11,812 nt of DNA from Halicephalobus mephisto (Eukaryota; Nematoda; Chromadorea; Rhabditida; Panagrolaimidae). The notes under the pieces were generated by a model, which had not been told where the DNA came from, searched no databases, and saw only the letters and a list, made by a program, of their open reading frames with translations. Shown piece by piece: positions 1-7,805 of the stretch. A program made the position numbers and the translations under genes. The stretch covers positions 1 to 11,812 of the forward strand of contig SWDT01000292.1 in assembly GCA_009193035.1 (NCBI GenBank), given 5' to 3'. The first letter of the stretch is position 1. Each line of letters starts with the position of its first letter.

Positions 1-83
1 CACAGGACGAAAGTTTTTAAGTGAATACTGTAACCATTGTAACATTTACTCATTTATCCTTTATTGTAGTCATTTTCTCTTAA

Positions 84-179
84 TCGCATAGGACTCATCT
101 AACACCAGTAGTTAGCCAATCAGACGCCGAATTGACTGAGAGCGATGAGGACACCGCTTTAAAGCGGGGGCAAATGTAG
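84..179 (+). pseudogene. Possible C-terminal tail of retrotransposon polyprotein
   Basis: This frame is open from 84 to a TAG at 177-179, giving about 31 residues rich in acidic and polar side chains (it includes the stretch QSDAELTESDEDTALKRGQM). It ends four bases inside the proposed LTR, as pol frames of LTR retrotransposons often do. A TAA at 81-83 blocks the frame upstream, so either the polyprotein is decayed or frameshifted here, or the tail is chance. No domain can be named from so short a piece; the assignment rests on position beside the polypurine tract and LTR. Confidence 0.35.
161..174 (+). other. Polypurine tract
   Basis: AAAGCGGGGGCAAA lies directly before the TGTAG that begins the proposed LTR. 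A G-rich purine run abutting TG is where plus-strand DNA synthesis is primed in LTR retrotransposons. Two C residues interrupt the purines, which is tolerated in many Gypsy elements. Confidence 0.55.
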
Positions 180-438
180 GCACAAAGATCGGACTTAAAC
201 CGCAGACGGCCTAGACAAAATACCCAAGGCTCCGCCCAGTCAGCCGACGCCTGTGAAGTGAGACTAAAGTGTTAGAGGGTCAGTCTTTTGAGAAATTCCA
301 GCTTTAGACGGGTCCGAGTTTGACTTCGGTCAAACGAGGACCTTTCCTCTTTTGTTTTATGCTTATGTTAAGATAAACAAGCTTAATTGCTAAATAGTAG
401 GAACCAACAGTTATCCGCCCCTACCTTATTTTACTACA
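175..438 (+). repeat. 3' long terminal repeat (about 264 bp)
   Basis: The block opens TGTAG (175-179) and closes CTACA (434-438), a perfect 5-base terminal inverted repeat with the canonical TG...CA ends. It is preceded by a polypurine tract and followed at once by DNA homologous to the secreted-protein genes (the CYSIGG-coding segment). Only one LTR is in the window, so the exact ends cannot be confirmed by comparing two copies. A strong RNA hairpin lies at 310-343. Confidence 0.55.
310..343 (+). other. Stable RNA hairpin with cUUCGg tetraloop in the LTR
   Basis: GGTCC (311-315) pairs with GGACC (338-342), G318 with C335, and TTTGAC (319-324) with GTCAAA (329-334), closing a TTCG loop at 325-328. 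Between the outer and inner stems the opposed bases are G316/A337 and A317/G336, a tandem GA arrangement that commonly stacks as sheared pairs in RNA. A further G310-T343 wobble is possible. As RNA this would be an exceptionally stable hairpin. Confidence 0.6.
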
Positions 439-1208
439 GATGCTACAGTATCGGTGGATACTGTAGCTGGCTTATCGGAAATAATACCGCCAGTATAGAA
501 CTTCCTGTTCGTCTCCTGAACATCACGGACTACCCTTCACTCATTGACATTGTGGTCGACGAAGACGGGATAAGTTTAGCAGCTGGAGACCTCTTCACTG
601 AAGATAACAGCTGCCGAGAAAAAAATCAATACTGTGAGTATATTTATTATAATCCTTTTCACTAAAAACGATTCTAAAAAATGTTCGAAAAGATAATTTT
701 CAAACACTATCCACTATTGTTCTCTTGGAAATCAATTTTATGTTTTAGCTTTTGAAGGATTAAAGTATATATTATACATCCGTCAATGCTGCACAGCCTA
801 CAAATCAGTCCCTCCACCACCTATGAACACCCCAAAATGCATGGCATTTAACAGCTCCACAACTTTCTATAGACTAAAGGCACTGATCAACCCATTTATG
901 GTTTTTCCGCCAACAACATGGACATATACTGTAGAGGTGGAATTGGAGAGAATTCAACTTGCACTGTTTCACTTCCCAAATCTGATTTCAAATTCATTTT
1001 CTCATTGACAATCGTGGAATCATTCCCAAATCTTTTTACGTACACTACGAATTTTGGCAAAATCATCCGCAGAAATGATGTTTACGAGATGGCAGAAGGG
1101 GTAGCATTCACCAAGCAGTCTCCCTGTATGTGGATGGGTGGAGCATATTCAAACAGCACAGTCACTGTTGCGTCTCAGTTCTGTTGTACCATGTTTGCTA
1201 ACAATTAA
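439..1208 (+). pseudogene. Broken copy 1 of the secreted 12-cysteine protein gene
   Basis: The translated pieces match the intact copies at 2486-3508 and 7806-8816: CYSIGGYCSWLIGN, LFTEDNSCRE, RQCC, YKSVPPPPMNTPKCMAF, LPKSDFK and a C-terminal QFCCTMFANN. Three things break it. The first third, including the signal peptide, is absent, replaced by the LTR ending at 438. Relative to copy 2 about 73 bases are lost near 871-879, so the frame changes between TTFY and the next conserved part; the downstream frame runs to the TAA at 1206-1208. A canonical GTGAGT...TTTTAG interval (634-748) interrupts it where the other copies are continuous. An AATAAA lies 22 bases past the stop. The gene cannot make the full protein. 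Whether it was an ordinary functional copy before the damage is inference. Confidence 0.85.
634..748 (+). other. Probable intron in copy 1, absent from copies 2 and 3
   Basis: The interval begins GTGAGT and ends ATGTTTTAG, is 115 bases long, AT-rich, and contains stops in the frame that enters it. Removing it joins T633 to CT at 749-750 and restores a continuous frame from CREKNQY through KYILYIRQCC, which aligns with GYTFYARQCC of copy 2. The two intact copies have no interruption at this point. A random insertion is the alternative, but the splice signals and frame restoration favour an intron. Confidence 0.6.
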
Positions 1209-1850
1209 TTTCAGTGTTCTGTTAAGCAATAATAAAATTCAAAATTATTGACATTAAGGGTTAAGGGGATTATAGAAGTATGGTGTTTTTATAAGTGTGC
1301 AGTAGGCACATTACGATTTTTGAGTCTTTCATAGTTCTTTACGCGAAAGTACTATAGTTTCTTCATTTCCTAATTTTAATATTTATATTTCCAGTGAAAA
1401 CGTTGGAAAAACATTTAACCATATTTGTTCTTTATCTAGTAATTTCTCGTTTTCCTCTTTTTGACATATAAGGTTGAAGGGCTCTGTTGATCCTTGATCG
1501 TAAATGACTAACCTAAAGTTTAAACAAGGAGTCAACACAACAATACTCACAGCAGATTACTACCGTAGTATAGAAGGTGTTTTTCGTAAGATGATATGTA
1601 TCTACTAAAAATAGTAACCATGAAGTGTGTTAATTGTAAACATTCTGATGTATTTCTTAGTGAAAACAATCATGGTTCTAATTAAGTGATGAAGAATCTT
1701 CCGAAGTATGTTGTCTGATCGAGTGCATCAACCGACTCACATAAGTACCGGGAAATAAAAGGAAGTGATAACTGAGTGCGCTCATTTGTTTCCTTATTCG
1801 TCGGGAGTTCCTTCCCAATGCGTGTTTTTCCCTTCATGTCCCAACCGACT
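1209..1850. other. 3' flank of gene unit 1, no gene
   Basis: This stretch carries no convincing coding frame. It is the reverse complement of the 3' flanks of copies 2 (about 1972-2485) and 3 (about 7186-7805). The part from 1448 is nearly identical to them; the part from 1237 to 1447 is much more diverged. It is part of the duplicated unit rather than unique DNA. Confidence 0.6.
1231..1236 (+). promoter_or_regulatory. AATAAA polyadenylation signal of copy 1
   Basis: AATAAA lies 22 bases after the stop at 1206-1208, in a segment matching the corresponding sites after copies 2 and 3. Confidence 0.5.
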
Positions 1851-2265
1851 AGATCTCCTAGAAGAAAGGAAGCTGCGTTTCCTGAATAGAGAGGTCACAT
1901 TCATTCTCTTCGGTTTAATTTCCCAAGTTTGAGGTAAACATTGAGTTCTGCTCTTGAGTAATCCTGTGGTGGAGTCGGTTGATGCACTCGATCAGCCCAC
2001 ATACTTCGGAAGATTCATCATCACTTAATTAAAACCATGATTGTTTTCACTAAAAAATACATCAGAATGTTTACAATTAACACACTTCATGGTTACTGTT
2101 TCTAGTAGATGTATATTTTATTATCTTATGAAAAACAACTTCTTTACTAAAGTAGTAATCTGCTGTGAGTATTGTTGTGTTGATTCCTTGTTTAAACTTT
2201 AGGTTAGTCTTTTACAATCAAGAATCAATAGTCCTTCAACCTTATGTGTCAAAAAGAGGAAAACG
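1448..2265. repeat. Imperfect palindrome: arms 1448-1738 and 1972-2265, spacer 1739-1971
   Basis: The left arm, read on the minus strand, matches the right arm almost base for base: for example CGTTTTCCTC at 1448 against GAGGAAAACG ending 2265, and ACCGACTC at 1731-1738 against GAGTCGGT at 1972-1979. The 233-base spacer is the single-copy continuation of unit 1, ending in its terminal repeat. The structure arises because two gene units meet tail to tail. A related single arm is found at about 7297-7590. Confidence 0.9.
1851..1972 (+). repeat. Terminal repeat block A, outer end truncated
   Basis: This is the same sequence as the blocks at 5142-5301 and 10027-10186 and, inverted, 7028-7185. 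The conserved core CTTCGGTTTAATT...CCCAAGTTTGAGGTAA is present. It stops after CTGTGGTGG, so the last stretch of the other copies (AATTATCTAAATTTTGG and the terminal hairpin) is missing, and the side flank of unit 2 starts at once. It marks the gene-3' end of unit 1. Confidence 0.85.
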
Positions 2266-2457
2266 ATAAACTACTCAGTAGGAAGTGAAGATGATTAAAA
2301 GCTGTTTAAAGTTTGGACTACCAATAAAACTCTCAGAATGGAGAAGAGGATTCCAATACCTTCAAACACAACAATTGTGAATCTGAGATTCTAGTGTTCC
2401 TATTACACATCTACCAACCTTCCTAGTCTTACAAATCCCTCAAGTGCAAGGTTAAAT

Positions 2458-2463
2458 TTTATT
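2458..2463 (-). promoter_or_regulatory. AATAAA polyadenylation signal of copy 2
   Basis: TTTATT on the plus strand reads AATAAA on the gene strand, about 23 bases past the stop codon. The same signal at the same distance follows copy 3. Confidence 0.65.
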
Positions 2464-2485
2464 ACTTCACAACATAATACTGAAA

Positions 2486-3508
2486 TTAATTATCAGCAAA
2501 CTTCATGCAGCAGAATTGAGCCACAGCCGAAGCTGTGTTGTTATCATAAGTTGCACTCTGCAATGAACAAGGGGATTCCTTGGTGAATGCTGCTCCCTCT
2601 TCCATCTCGTAAATGCCGTTTCTCCAGATGAGTCCACCAACATTTATAGTATAGCCGTTCCCAGATTCTTGATATAATTGATAAATTGTTAATGAAAAAA
2701 GAATTTTAAAGTCAGACTTTGGGAGAGAACCAATGCAAGTTGAAATGTTTTTCATGCTAGCATGACAACCATAATATACACCGTTTTGAACGAAGAAATA
2801 TCCCATTTGATCAGAACCGTTAGAACTGGTGTAAAGCATGATTCCCTCATTGATGATATTGAAGGTGGCATTGATATTAGCGAGAAATTTACCGCTTTTG
2901 TAGAAAGTTGTAGAACTGTTGAATGCCATGCATTTTGGAGTATTCATAGGTGGTGGGGGAACTGATTTGTAGCCTGTGCAGCATTGACGGGCGTAGAAGG
3001 TATAGCCTGATTCATTGTTGATCGTCTCTCGGCAGTTGTTATCCTCAGTGAAGAGTTCTCCAGTCAATAAACTTATTCCGCCTTCATCGACTACATCATC
3101 GATGAGTGAAGGGTAGTTCATGAATTGTCCTAGACGTATGGGTAGTTGCACTCGAACGGTGTCATTGCCAACAAGCCAGCTGCAGTACCCACCGATGCTA
3201 TGACATCTCGTGAAGTAGTTACCTCCAACAGAAACGCGAATGCCGTCCGTAAGTAAGTAGTAGAGGGAGGAATTGGCGGAAGTGAAGGCTTCGTTGGTGA
3301 CAAAGAGCTGAGTTTTCGGATTTCCCATGAGGTCTTTGGTTTGGAGATTCGCCGTGTACATCATAACTTGGGCGTCGTTTATGGTTACGGTAAGGTTGAG
3401 AGATGTAGAAGTGCAGATTTGAGCACTTTGAGCAGCAGAGAAGGCCAGAAATCCGAAGAAAGCGAGGAAGAAGACTCGGATCATCATTAGAGCTGAATGT
3501 GAAGTCAA
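2486..3508 (-). CDS. Copy 2: secreted, N-glycosylated two-domain 12-cysteine protein, family unknown
   Basis: An uninterrupted frame of 340 codons. The TATA box at 3536-3543 lies only about 30 bases before the first ATG, so transcription probably starts near or after it; the MM pair at residues 8-9 (3482-3487) is the likelier start, giving 333 residues. From there a classical signal peptide follows: MMIRVFFLAFFGFLAF with likely cleavage near SAAQSA. The mature part looks like a tandem duplication. Domain 1 (about 32-177) and domain 2 (about 193-334) each carry six cysteines in the order C, C, C, C, CC: 32, 102, 109, 159, 176-177 and 193, 248, 258, 314, 333-334. LFTEDNNC ends the fourth-cysteine motif in domain 1 and AFTKESPC in domain 2. 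A proline run (PPPP at 184-187) links them. About nine NxS/T sequons point to a glycosylated extracellular protein; no transmembrane segment or GPI signal follows. I do not recognise the family and assign no function. It lies in a TIR unit, and its 3' end faces copy 1. Confidence 0.85.
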   Translation of the reverse strand: MTSHSALMMIRVFFLAFFGFLAFSAAQSAQICTSTSLNLTVTINDAQVMMYTANLQTKDLMGNPKTQLFVTNEAFTSANSSLYYLLTDGIRVSVGGNYFTRCHSIGGYCSWLVGNDTVRVQLPIRLGQFMNYPSLIDDVVDEGGISLLTGELFTEDNNCRETINNESGYTFYARQCCTGYKSVPPPPMNTPKCMAFNSSTTFYKSGKFLANINATFNIINEGIMLYTSSNGSDQMGYFFVQNGVYYGCHASMKNISTCIGSLPKSDFKILFSLTIYQLYQESGNGYTINVGGLIWRNGIYEMEEGAAFTKESPCSLQSATYDNNTASAVAQFCCMKFADN

Positions 3509-3535
3509 CTATGTCAGGTCCTGTTTCCACTGCTC

Positions 3536-3543
3536 CTTTTATA
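3536..3543 (-). promoter_or_regulatory. TATA box of copy 2
   Basis: The gene strand reads TATAAAAG here, 28 bases before the first in-frame ATG. The surrounding sequence to about 3600 (including CAGTTGATTTTAGTTTGGAC) is nearly identical upstream of copy 3, so the core promoter is conserved between units. Confidence 0.6.
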
Positions 3544-5141
3544 CAGAAATCTCTCTCAGAAAGTTGTGCTGTATCAGTTGATTTTAGTTTGGACTGCTAT
3601 CATGATTCATTCCTCTAATTTTTTGCTGCTTTTGAAAGTCAAATGATCACTTTTTGACACAGGACGCGAACTAGCTGCTACCACAGCAATCCTTAAATCT
3701 TGTGATGGGAATGTGCTTACTATTTTATAAAAAGTTTGAACATTCGTTGTTATTGTGATCTTTCTCATTTGGTGTAAAAAATTTTAAAAAGTGGACCTTT
3801 TCAAAAACATAAACCGTACTAGAACACTTAAAGAATGGAAACTTAGTACGCATTGTGTTTCACATGAATTTACTGAATGTACGTTAAATATACAATTAAT
3901 GTGATGAAATCAAAATTCCCCGTTATTACAGTAGTGTGCACAACTTTTAAAATCATTAAAGATCATTCGAGCCATTATGGATTAAATTTTATCGATGAAA
4001 GTCATAATCGTTGCTCACTAAGATCGACTTTAAGGATTGTCAGAATAGGTGTGCGCTTATCATGATCTTTATCATTTTCATGGTATTGAAGGATAGTACA
4101 GTTTTATTTGCGACCTTTGGCTTGCAGATCAAGGACCACTTTGAGATAGTATCCGAAAAGTTGGAGTTTTGAGAATTTATAGATGCTAACTAAAGTTAAT
4201 TTCAGTAAATTTCTTATTAGAAGAGATCTTAGTGTTCAAGAAGTTAGACTTCTGAATTTGCTGACTCGACGAGAAAGTTTTCTAGAATCCTTGTGACTTG
4301 GTGAAATCAAACAAAATCCAGAGATTTCATGAGCCTGTGAGTATGAGTTAAAACAGCAGCTTTAAACTTTTAAATACAAGTTGTTTGTGGATATCCTCTG
4401 CAATGGTCTGGAAGATAGAATGACGCCGAAGAATATAGGGTGATAGCCTAAGAAGACATCTCGTGACAAAGATAGATTCGATGAACAACTGAATATCTCC
4501 AATTAACGAACAGAACGTCACTAGTTCGGGACACAAAGTCACATTACCTCCTCTGACCAATAACACTCAGTAGGGCAAAGACTAATGTAACATTGCTATC
4601 CCAAGCCAATAATATTACTGCCAAAGTTATTAGCAATACTGACTTAGGCATTGTATTCACTAGTAAAATAATCATTGAATTGCTTTATCAAATTTGTTTT
4701 GTCATTACGTATGATTCTATGAACTTGAGTTCCATTAACATCCAAATGTTGCCAATGTTGGTCTATGGCTATCTAAGCTTAATTACTGAAAAAGAACAAA
4801 AGTTGATATATCAGGATTTTATTCGTCTCACAACAATGCCGAATTGGCAGATTTAATCATCCATCGAACTTGAAACAAGCAATCCGAACTTGCATTCACA
4901 ACTCTAATCATTCTAGAATGAAATCTAACTACTGACGAATTATATGCTTGTCATTGGAGTGGAGAACATCAAGTTTCTCATTATTTTTGACTTCCCTATT
5001 GAAATCATTGGGATGAAGTGAAAGTATCCGGTTTTGAGAAGGAAATTTCGCCTAACCAAAAAACTATCAATGCGAATACTCATTCTTTGTCCAGTGTCTC
5101 CTCTCAAAGCTCGTTCTTTTTCCTCTCAGTCCTGTATCAGC
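3544..5141. other. Promoter-distal flank of unit 2, no recognisable gene
   Basis: AT-rich DNA that follows the order of 8855-10026 in unit 3, with recognisable islands (TGTACGT.AAATATACAATTAATGT near 3878, ACAAAATCCAGAGATTTCATGA near 4311, CCAATAACACTCAGTAGGGC near 4558) separated by diverged or unequal-length stretches. ORFs of up to 87 codons occur (4593-4856 plus, 4348-4566 minus) but have no signal peptide, motif or equivalent in unit 3, so I treat them as chance. Confidence 0.55.
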
Positions 5142-5301
5142 AGATTGCACAGAGGAAAAGAAGCTGCTTTTACTGAACATAGGAATCAGAAATGTGCTCT
5201 TCGGTTTAATTACCCAAGTTTGAGGTAACATTGAGTTTCGCTCCTGAGTAATCTTGTGGCGGGAATTATCTAAATTTTGGAACGCTTTCTCAGTGGAAAG
5301 C
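5142..5301 (+). repeat. Terminal repeat block B with terminal hairpin
   Basis: About 160 bases matching block D at 10027-10186 in the same orientation and block C at 7028-7185 in inverse orientation. It ends GGAACGCTTTC-TCAGTG-GAAAGC (hairpin 5284-5301). The next nine bases, TTATAAATA, are also shared with the flank of block D, so the true end may be a few bases further out. Confidence 0.85.
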
Positions 5302-5920
5302 TTATAAATAGAATGAAATTCTTATTTCAAGTTGTGATTATTCTCTAATTAATTCAATTCCGTTCTAATAAAAGTGACAGAACAATACTGAAAGGATCAA
5401 AAAATTCTACAAGAATAAGCGTTTTTAACAGATATGATTTTAAATGATTTATATAAAATGTTTCTTGAATTTACACATATTATTTCAAAAATCAATATTA
5501 ATATTATTCCGCAGTTCGTTCTCCAAGTTTCGGTAATTCGGTCTTCTATTCTCACAGGTTCACCAAGTGATTGATTCAATTATTAACATTATTTTTCATT
5601 TGTACTGAAAATAATAAGCACTGAAGTTGATAATGAATTGTAGATTTATGCAAAGCATCAAAAAAATTCAGTCAACATAATCACTTAGAAATTTATAATT
5701 CTATTGTTTAGAATACTATTACCTGCTTTTTAGTGAACACTGGTTGTTTTTGCCATGAAATTCTACGGAAAAATTGACTTTATTCCTTTTCCTATGTTAA
5801 GAGTTTATATATCTATCGATTCCTTTTTTATCATTTGAAGAGCATTGTGTGTTTTCTTATAAATCAAGTTATTTCAAATTCTTAAAATATTAATATTTGA
5901 TGTTTATGGATAAAATATGG
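5302..5920. other. AT-rich interval before the E2 gene, no gene seen
   Basis: Very AT-rich, without a convincing ORF, repeat or RNA gene. It presumably holds the promoter and 5' untranslated region of the E2 gene; I cannot point to a clear promoter element. Confidence 0.45.
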
Positions 5921-5962
5921 GTAAGTAAATTCTTAATTTTTTATTATAAAGTTATTTTCCAG
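5921..5962 (+). other. Small 5'-UTR intron or trans-splice acceptor before the E2 gene
   Basis: GTAAGT at 5921 and TTATTTTCCAG ending at 5962 bound 42 bases. The exon it opens has a TGA in the E2 frame before the ATG at 5989, so it is untranslated there. If the donor is not used, the acceptor alone could take a spliced leader, as in nematodes and flatworms; the sequence does not decide between these. Confidence 0.4.
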
Positions 5963-5988
5963 ATTTCTTCTGATATTGTCTCGTGAAT

Positions 5989-6605
<617 letters not shown>

Positions 6606-7027
6606 CCAAATTCATTATTTAAATAGATGTTGAACGGATTGTAAAATATCACTAGTAAATAGATTTAATATGAGATCAATGATATTGCTATTTTCAACAA
6701 AGCATGTACATTATGAATTTGAGCAGCTGGAGTTTATAACTCCCGTTACAGATAACTTGTGTCAAGTATTAATTTGTCGAAACATTTTCAATATTTACGT
6801 CATTATTATTGGATTGCTAAATCTTACTGACTTCTTACACTTTGACTTGAATGAACGGGAGCTCGAGCACCGAACATTGTTGTTATAAGAAACAGCATAG
6901 AATCCACAGGGTACACGAATTTCGAAACAGACTTTCATTCTGCTTAATGATGCGCCACCCCACGGATTCCTATTCTAATTAATTTCATGGACTAAAATTT
7001 CCTAATTCCCAAAAAATAACCTTACAG
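6606..7027. other. Interval between the E2 gene and unit 3, no gene seen
   Basis: AT-rich DNA with one 72-codon ORF (6670-6888 plus) that has no motif and an ordinary chance composition. No canonical AATAAA is evident just after the E2 gene. Confidence 0.4.
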
Positions 7028-7185
7028 GCTTTCTTTATAGAAAGCGTTCCAAAATTTAGATAATTCCCGCCACAAGATATTCAAGAGCGGAATTCAATGT
7101 TTACCTCAAACTTGGGTAATTAAACCGAAGAGAATGAATGTCATTTCTATTCAGGAAACGCAGCTTTCTTTCTTCTAGGAGATCT
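7028..7185 (-). repeat. Terminal repeat block C with terminal hairpin
   Basis: Starts with the hairpin GCTTTCTTTATAGAAAGC (7028-7045), then CGTTCCAAAATTTAGATAATTC and the conserved core in inverse orientation, TTACCTCAAACTTGGGTAATTAA. It marks the gene-3' end of unit 3 and points its hairpin toward the E2 gene. Confidence 0.85.
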
Positions 7186-7805
7186 AGTCGGTTGGGATAT
7201 GAAGGGAAAAACACGCATTGGGAAGGAACTCCCGACGAATAAAGAAACAAACGAGCGCACTCAGTTATCACTTCCTTTTATTTCCCGGTACTTATATGAG
7301 TCGGTTGATGCACTCGATCAGACAACATACTTCGGAAGATTCTTCATCACTTAATTAAAACCATGATTGTTTTCACTAAGAAATACATCAGAATGTTTAC
7401 AATTAACACACTTCATGGTTACTATTTTTAGTAGATACATATTATCTTATGAAAAACAACTTCTATATTAAAGTAGTAATCTGCTGTAAGTATTGTTGTG
7501 TTGATTCCTTGTTTAAACTTTAGGTTAGTCTTTTACGATCAAGGATCAACAGAGTCCTTCAACCTTATGTGTCAAAAAGAGGAAAACGATAAACTACTCA
7601 GTAGGAAGTGAAGATGATTAAAAGCTGTTTAAAGTTTGGACTACCAATAAAACCCTCAGAATGGAGAGGAGGATTCCAATATCTTCAAACAAAACAATTG
7701 TGAATCTGAGATTCCAGTGTTCCTACTACACACCTATCAACCTCGGTTCTACAAATCCCTCAAGTGCAAATTTAAATTTTATTACTTGACAACATAATAC
7801 TGAAA
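7186..7805. other. 3' flank of unit 3, no gene
   Basis: Nearly identical to the 3' flank of unit 2 (from AGTCGGTTGATGC at about 7300 onward, matching 1973 onward) and, inverted, to unit 1. The part 7186-7297 matches 1739-1850 of unit 1 inverted and is absent from unit 2. No coding frame is supported. Confidence 0.6.
7778..7783 (-). promoter_or_regulatory. AATAAA polyadenylation signal of copy 3
   Basis: TTTATT on the plus strand, about 23 bases beyond the stop codon on the gene strand, matching the position after copy 2. Confidence 0.65.

Larger units (their letters stand above)
1..438 (+). mobile_element. 3' end of an LTR retrotransposon (Gypsy-like), interrupted by the window start
   Basis: The order of parts is that of an LTR retrotransposon 3' end: a short open reading frame tail (84-179), a purine-rich tract (161-174, AAAGCGGGGGCAAA), then a block starting TGTAG at 175 and ending CTACA at 438, which are exact inverted ends. 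Base composition is visibly more GC-rich than the DNA that follows. Similarity to the secreted-protein gene copies begins immediately after 438, so the element looks inserted inside the first gene copy. The rest of the element (gag, most of pol, 5' LTR) would lie to the left of the window. The Gypsy assignment is inference from the PPT/LTR layout and the overlap of the reading frame with the LTR start; no reverse transcriptase or integrase domain is visible here. Confidence 0.6.
1972..5301. mobile_element. Unit 2: TIR element carrying gene copy 2, one terminal repeat lost
   Basis: From GAGTCGGTTGATGC at 1972 to the hairpin ending at 5301 this unit runs parallel to the complete unit 7028-10186: 3' flank, gene on the minus strand, promoter, promoter-distal flank, right terminal repeat. 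The left terminal repeat and about 110 bases next to it are missing, replaced by the junction with unit 1. Compared with unit 3 it has extra DNA, notably about 190 bases near 3640-3830 and about 450 bases near 4587-5089. No transposase-like ORF is visible, so if mobile it depends on enzymes from elsewhere. Confidence 0.6.

Noticed and set aside
1..20. Hammerhead ribozyme, suggested by GGACGAAAG at the window start
   Set aside because: The matching CTGATGA core and stems are not present nearby.
823..1008. 61-codon ORF in copy 1
   Set aside because: Its first part is the real gene frame; after the deletion near 875 it runs on out of frame to a chance stop. It is part of the pseudogene, not a separate gene.
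1448..2265. CRISPR-like or viral structure suggested by inverted repetition
   Set aside because: There are only two long arms, explained by two gene units meeting tail to tail; no short regularly spaced repeats exist.
2762..2965. 67-codon plus-strand ORF antisense to copy 2, with 8314-8511 antisense to copy 3
   Set aside because: They lie at non-equivalent positions in the two paralogs and show no conserved protein.
3219..3530. 103-codon minus-strand ORF overlapping the 5' end of gene copy 2
   Set aside because: It is an out-of-frame shadow of the signal-peptide gene, low in complexity and without a motif.
4348..4856. Minus-strand ORF 4348-4566 and plus-strand ORF 4593-4856
   Set aside because: No motif, no counterpart in unit 3 and chance-level length for AT-rich DNA; mentioned only as part of the flank.
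5034..5228. 64-codon plus-strand ORF
   Set aside because: It runs through terminal repeat block B, and the frame is not kept in the other three copies of that block.
6670..6888. 72-codon ORF after the E2 gene
   Set aside because: No recognisable feature and no link to the E2 protein; probably chance.
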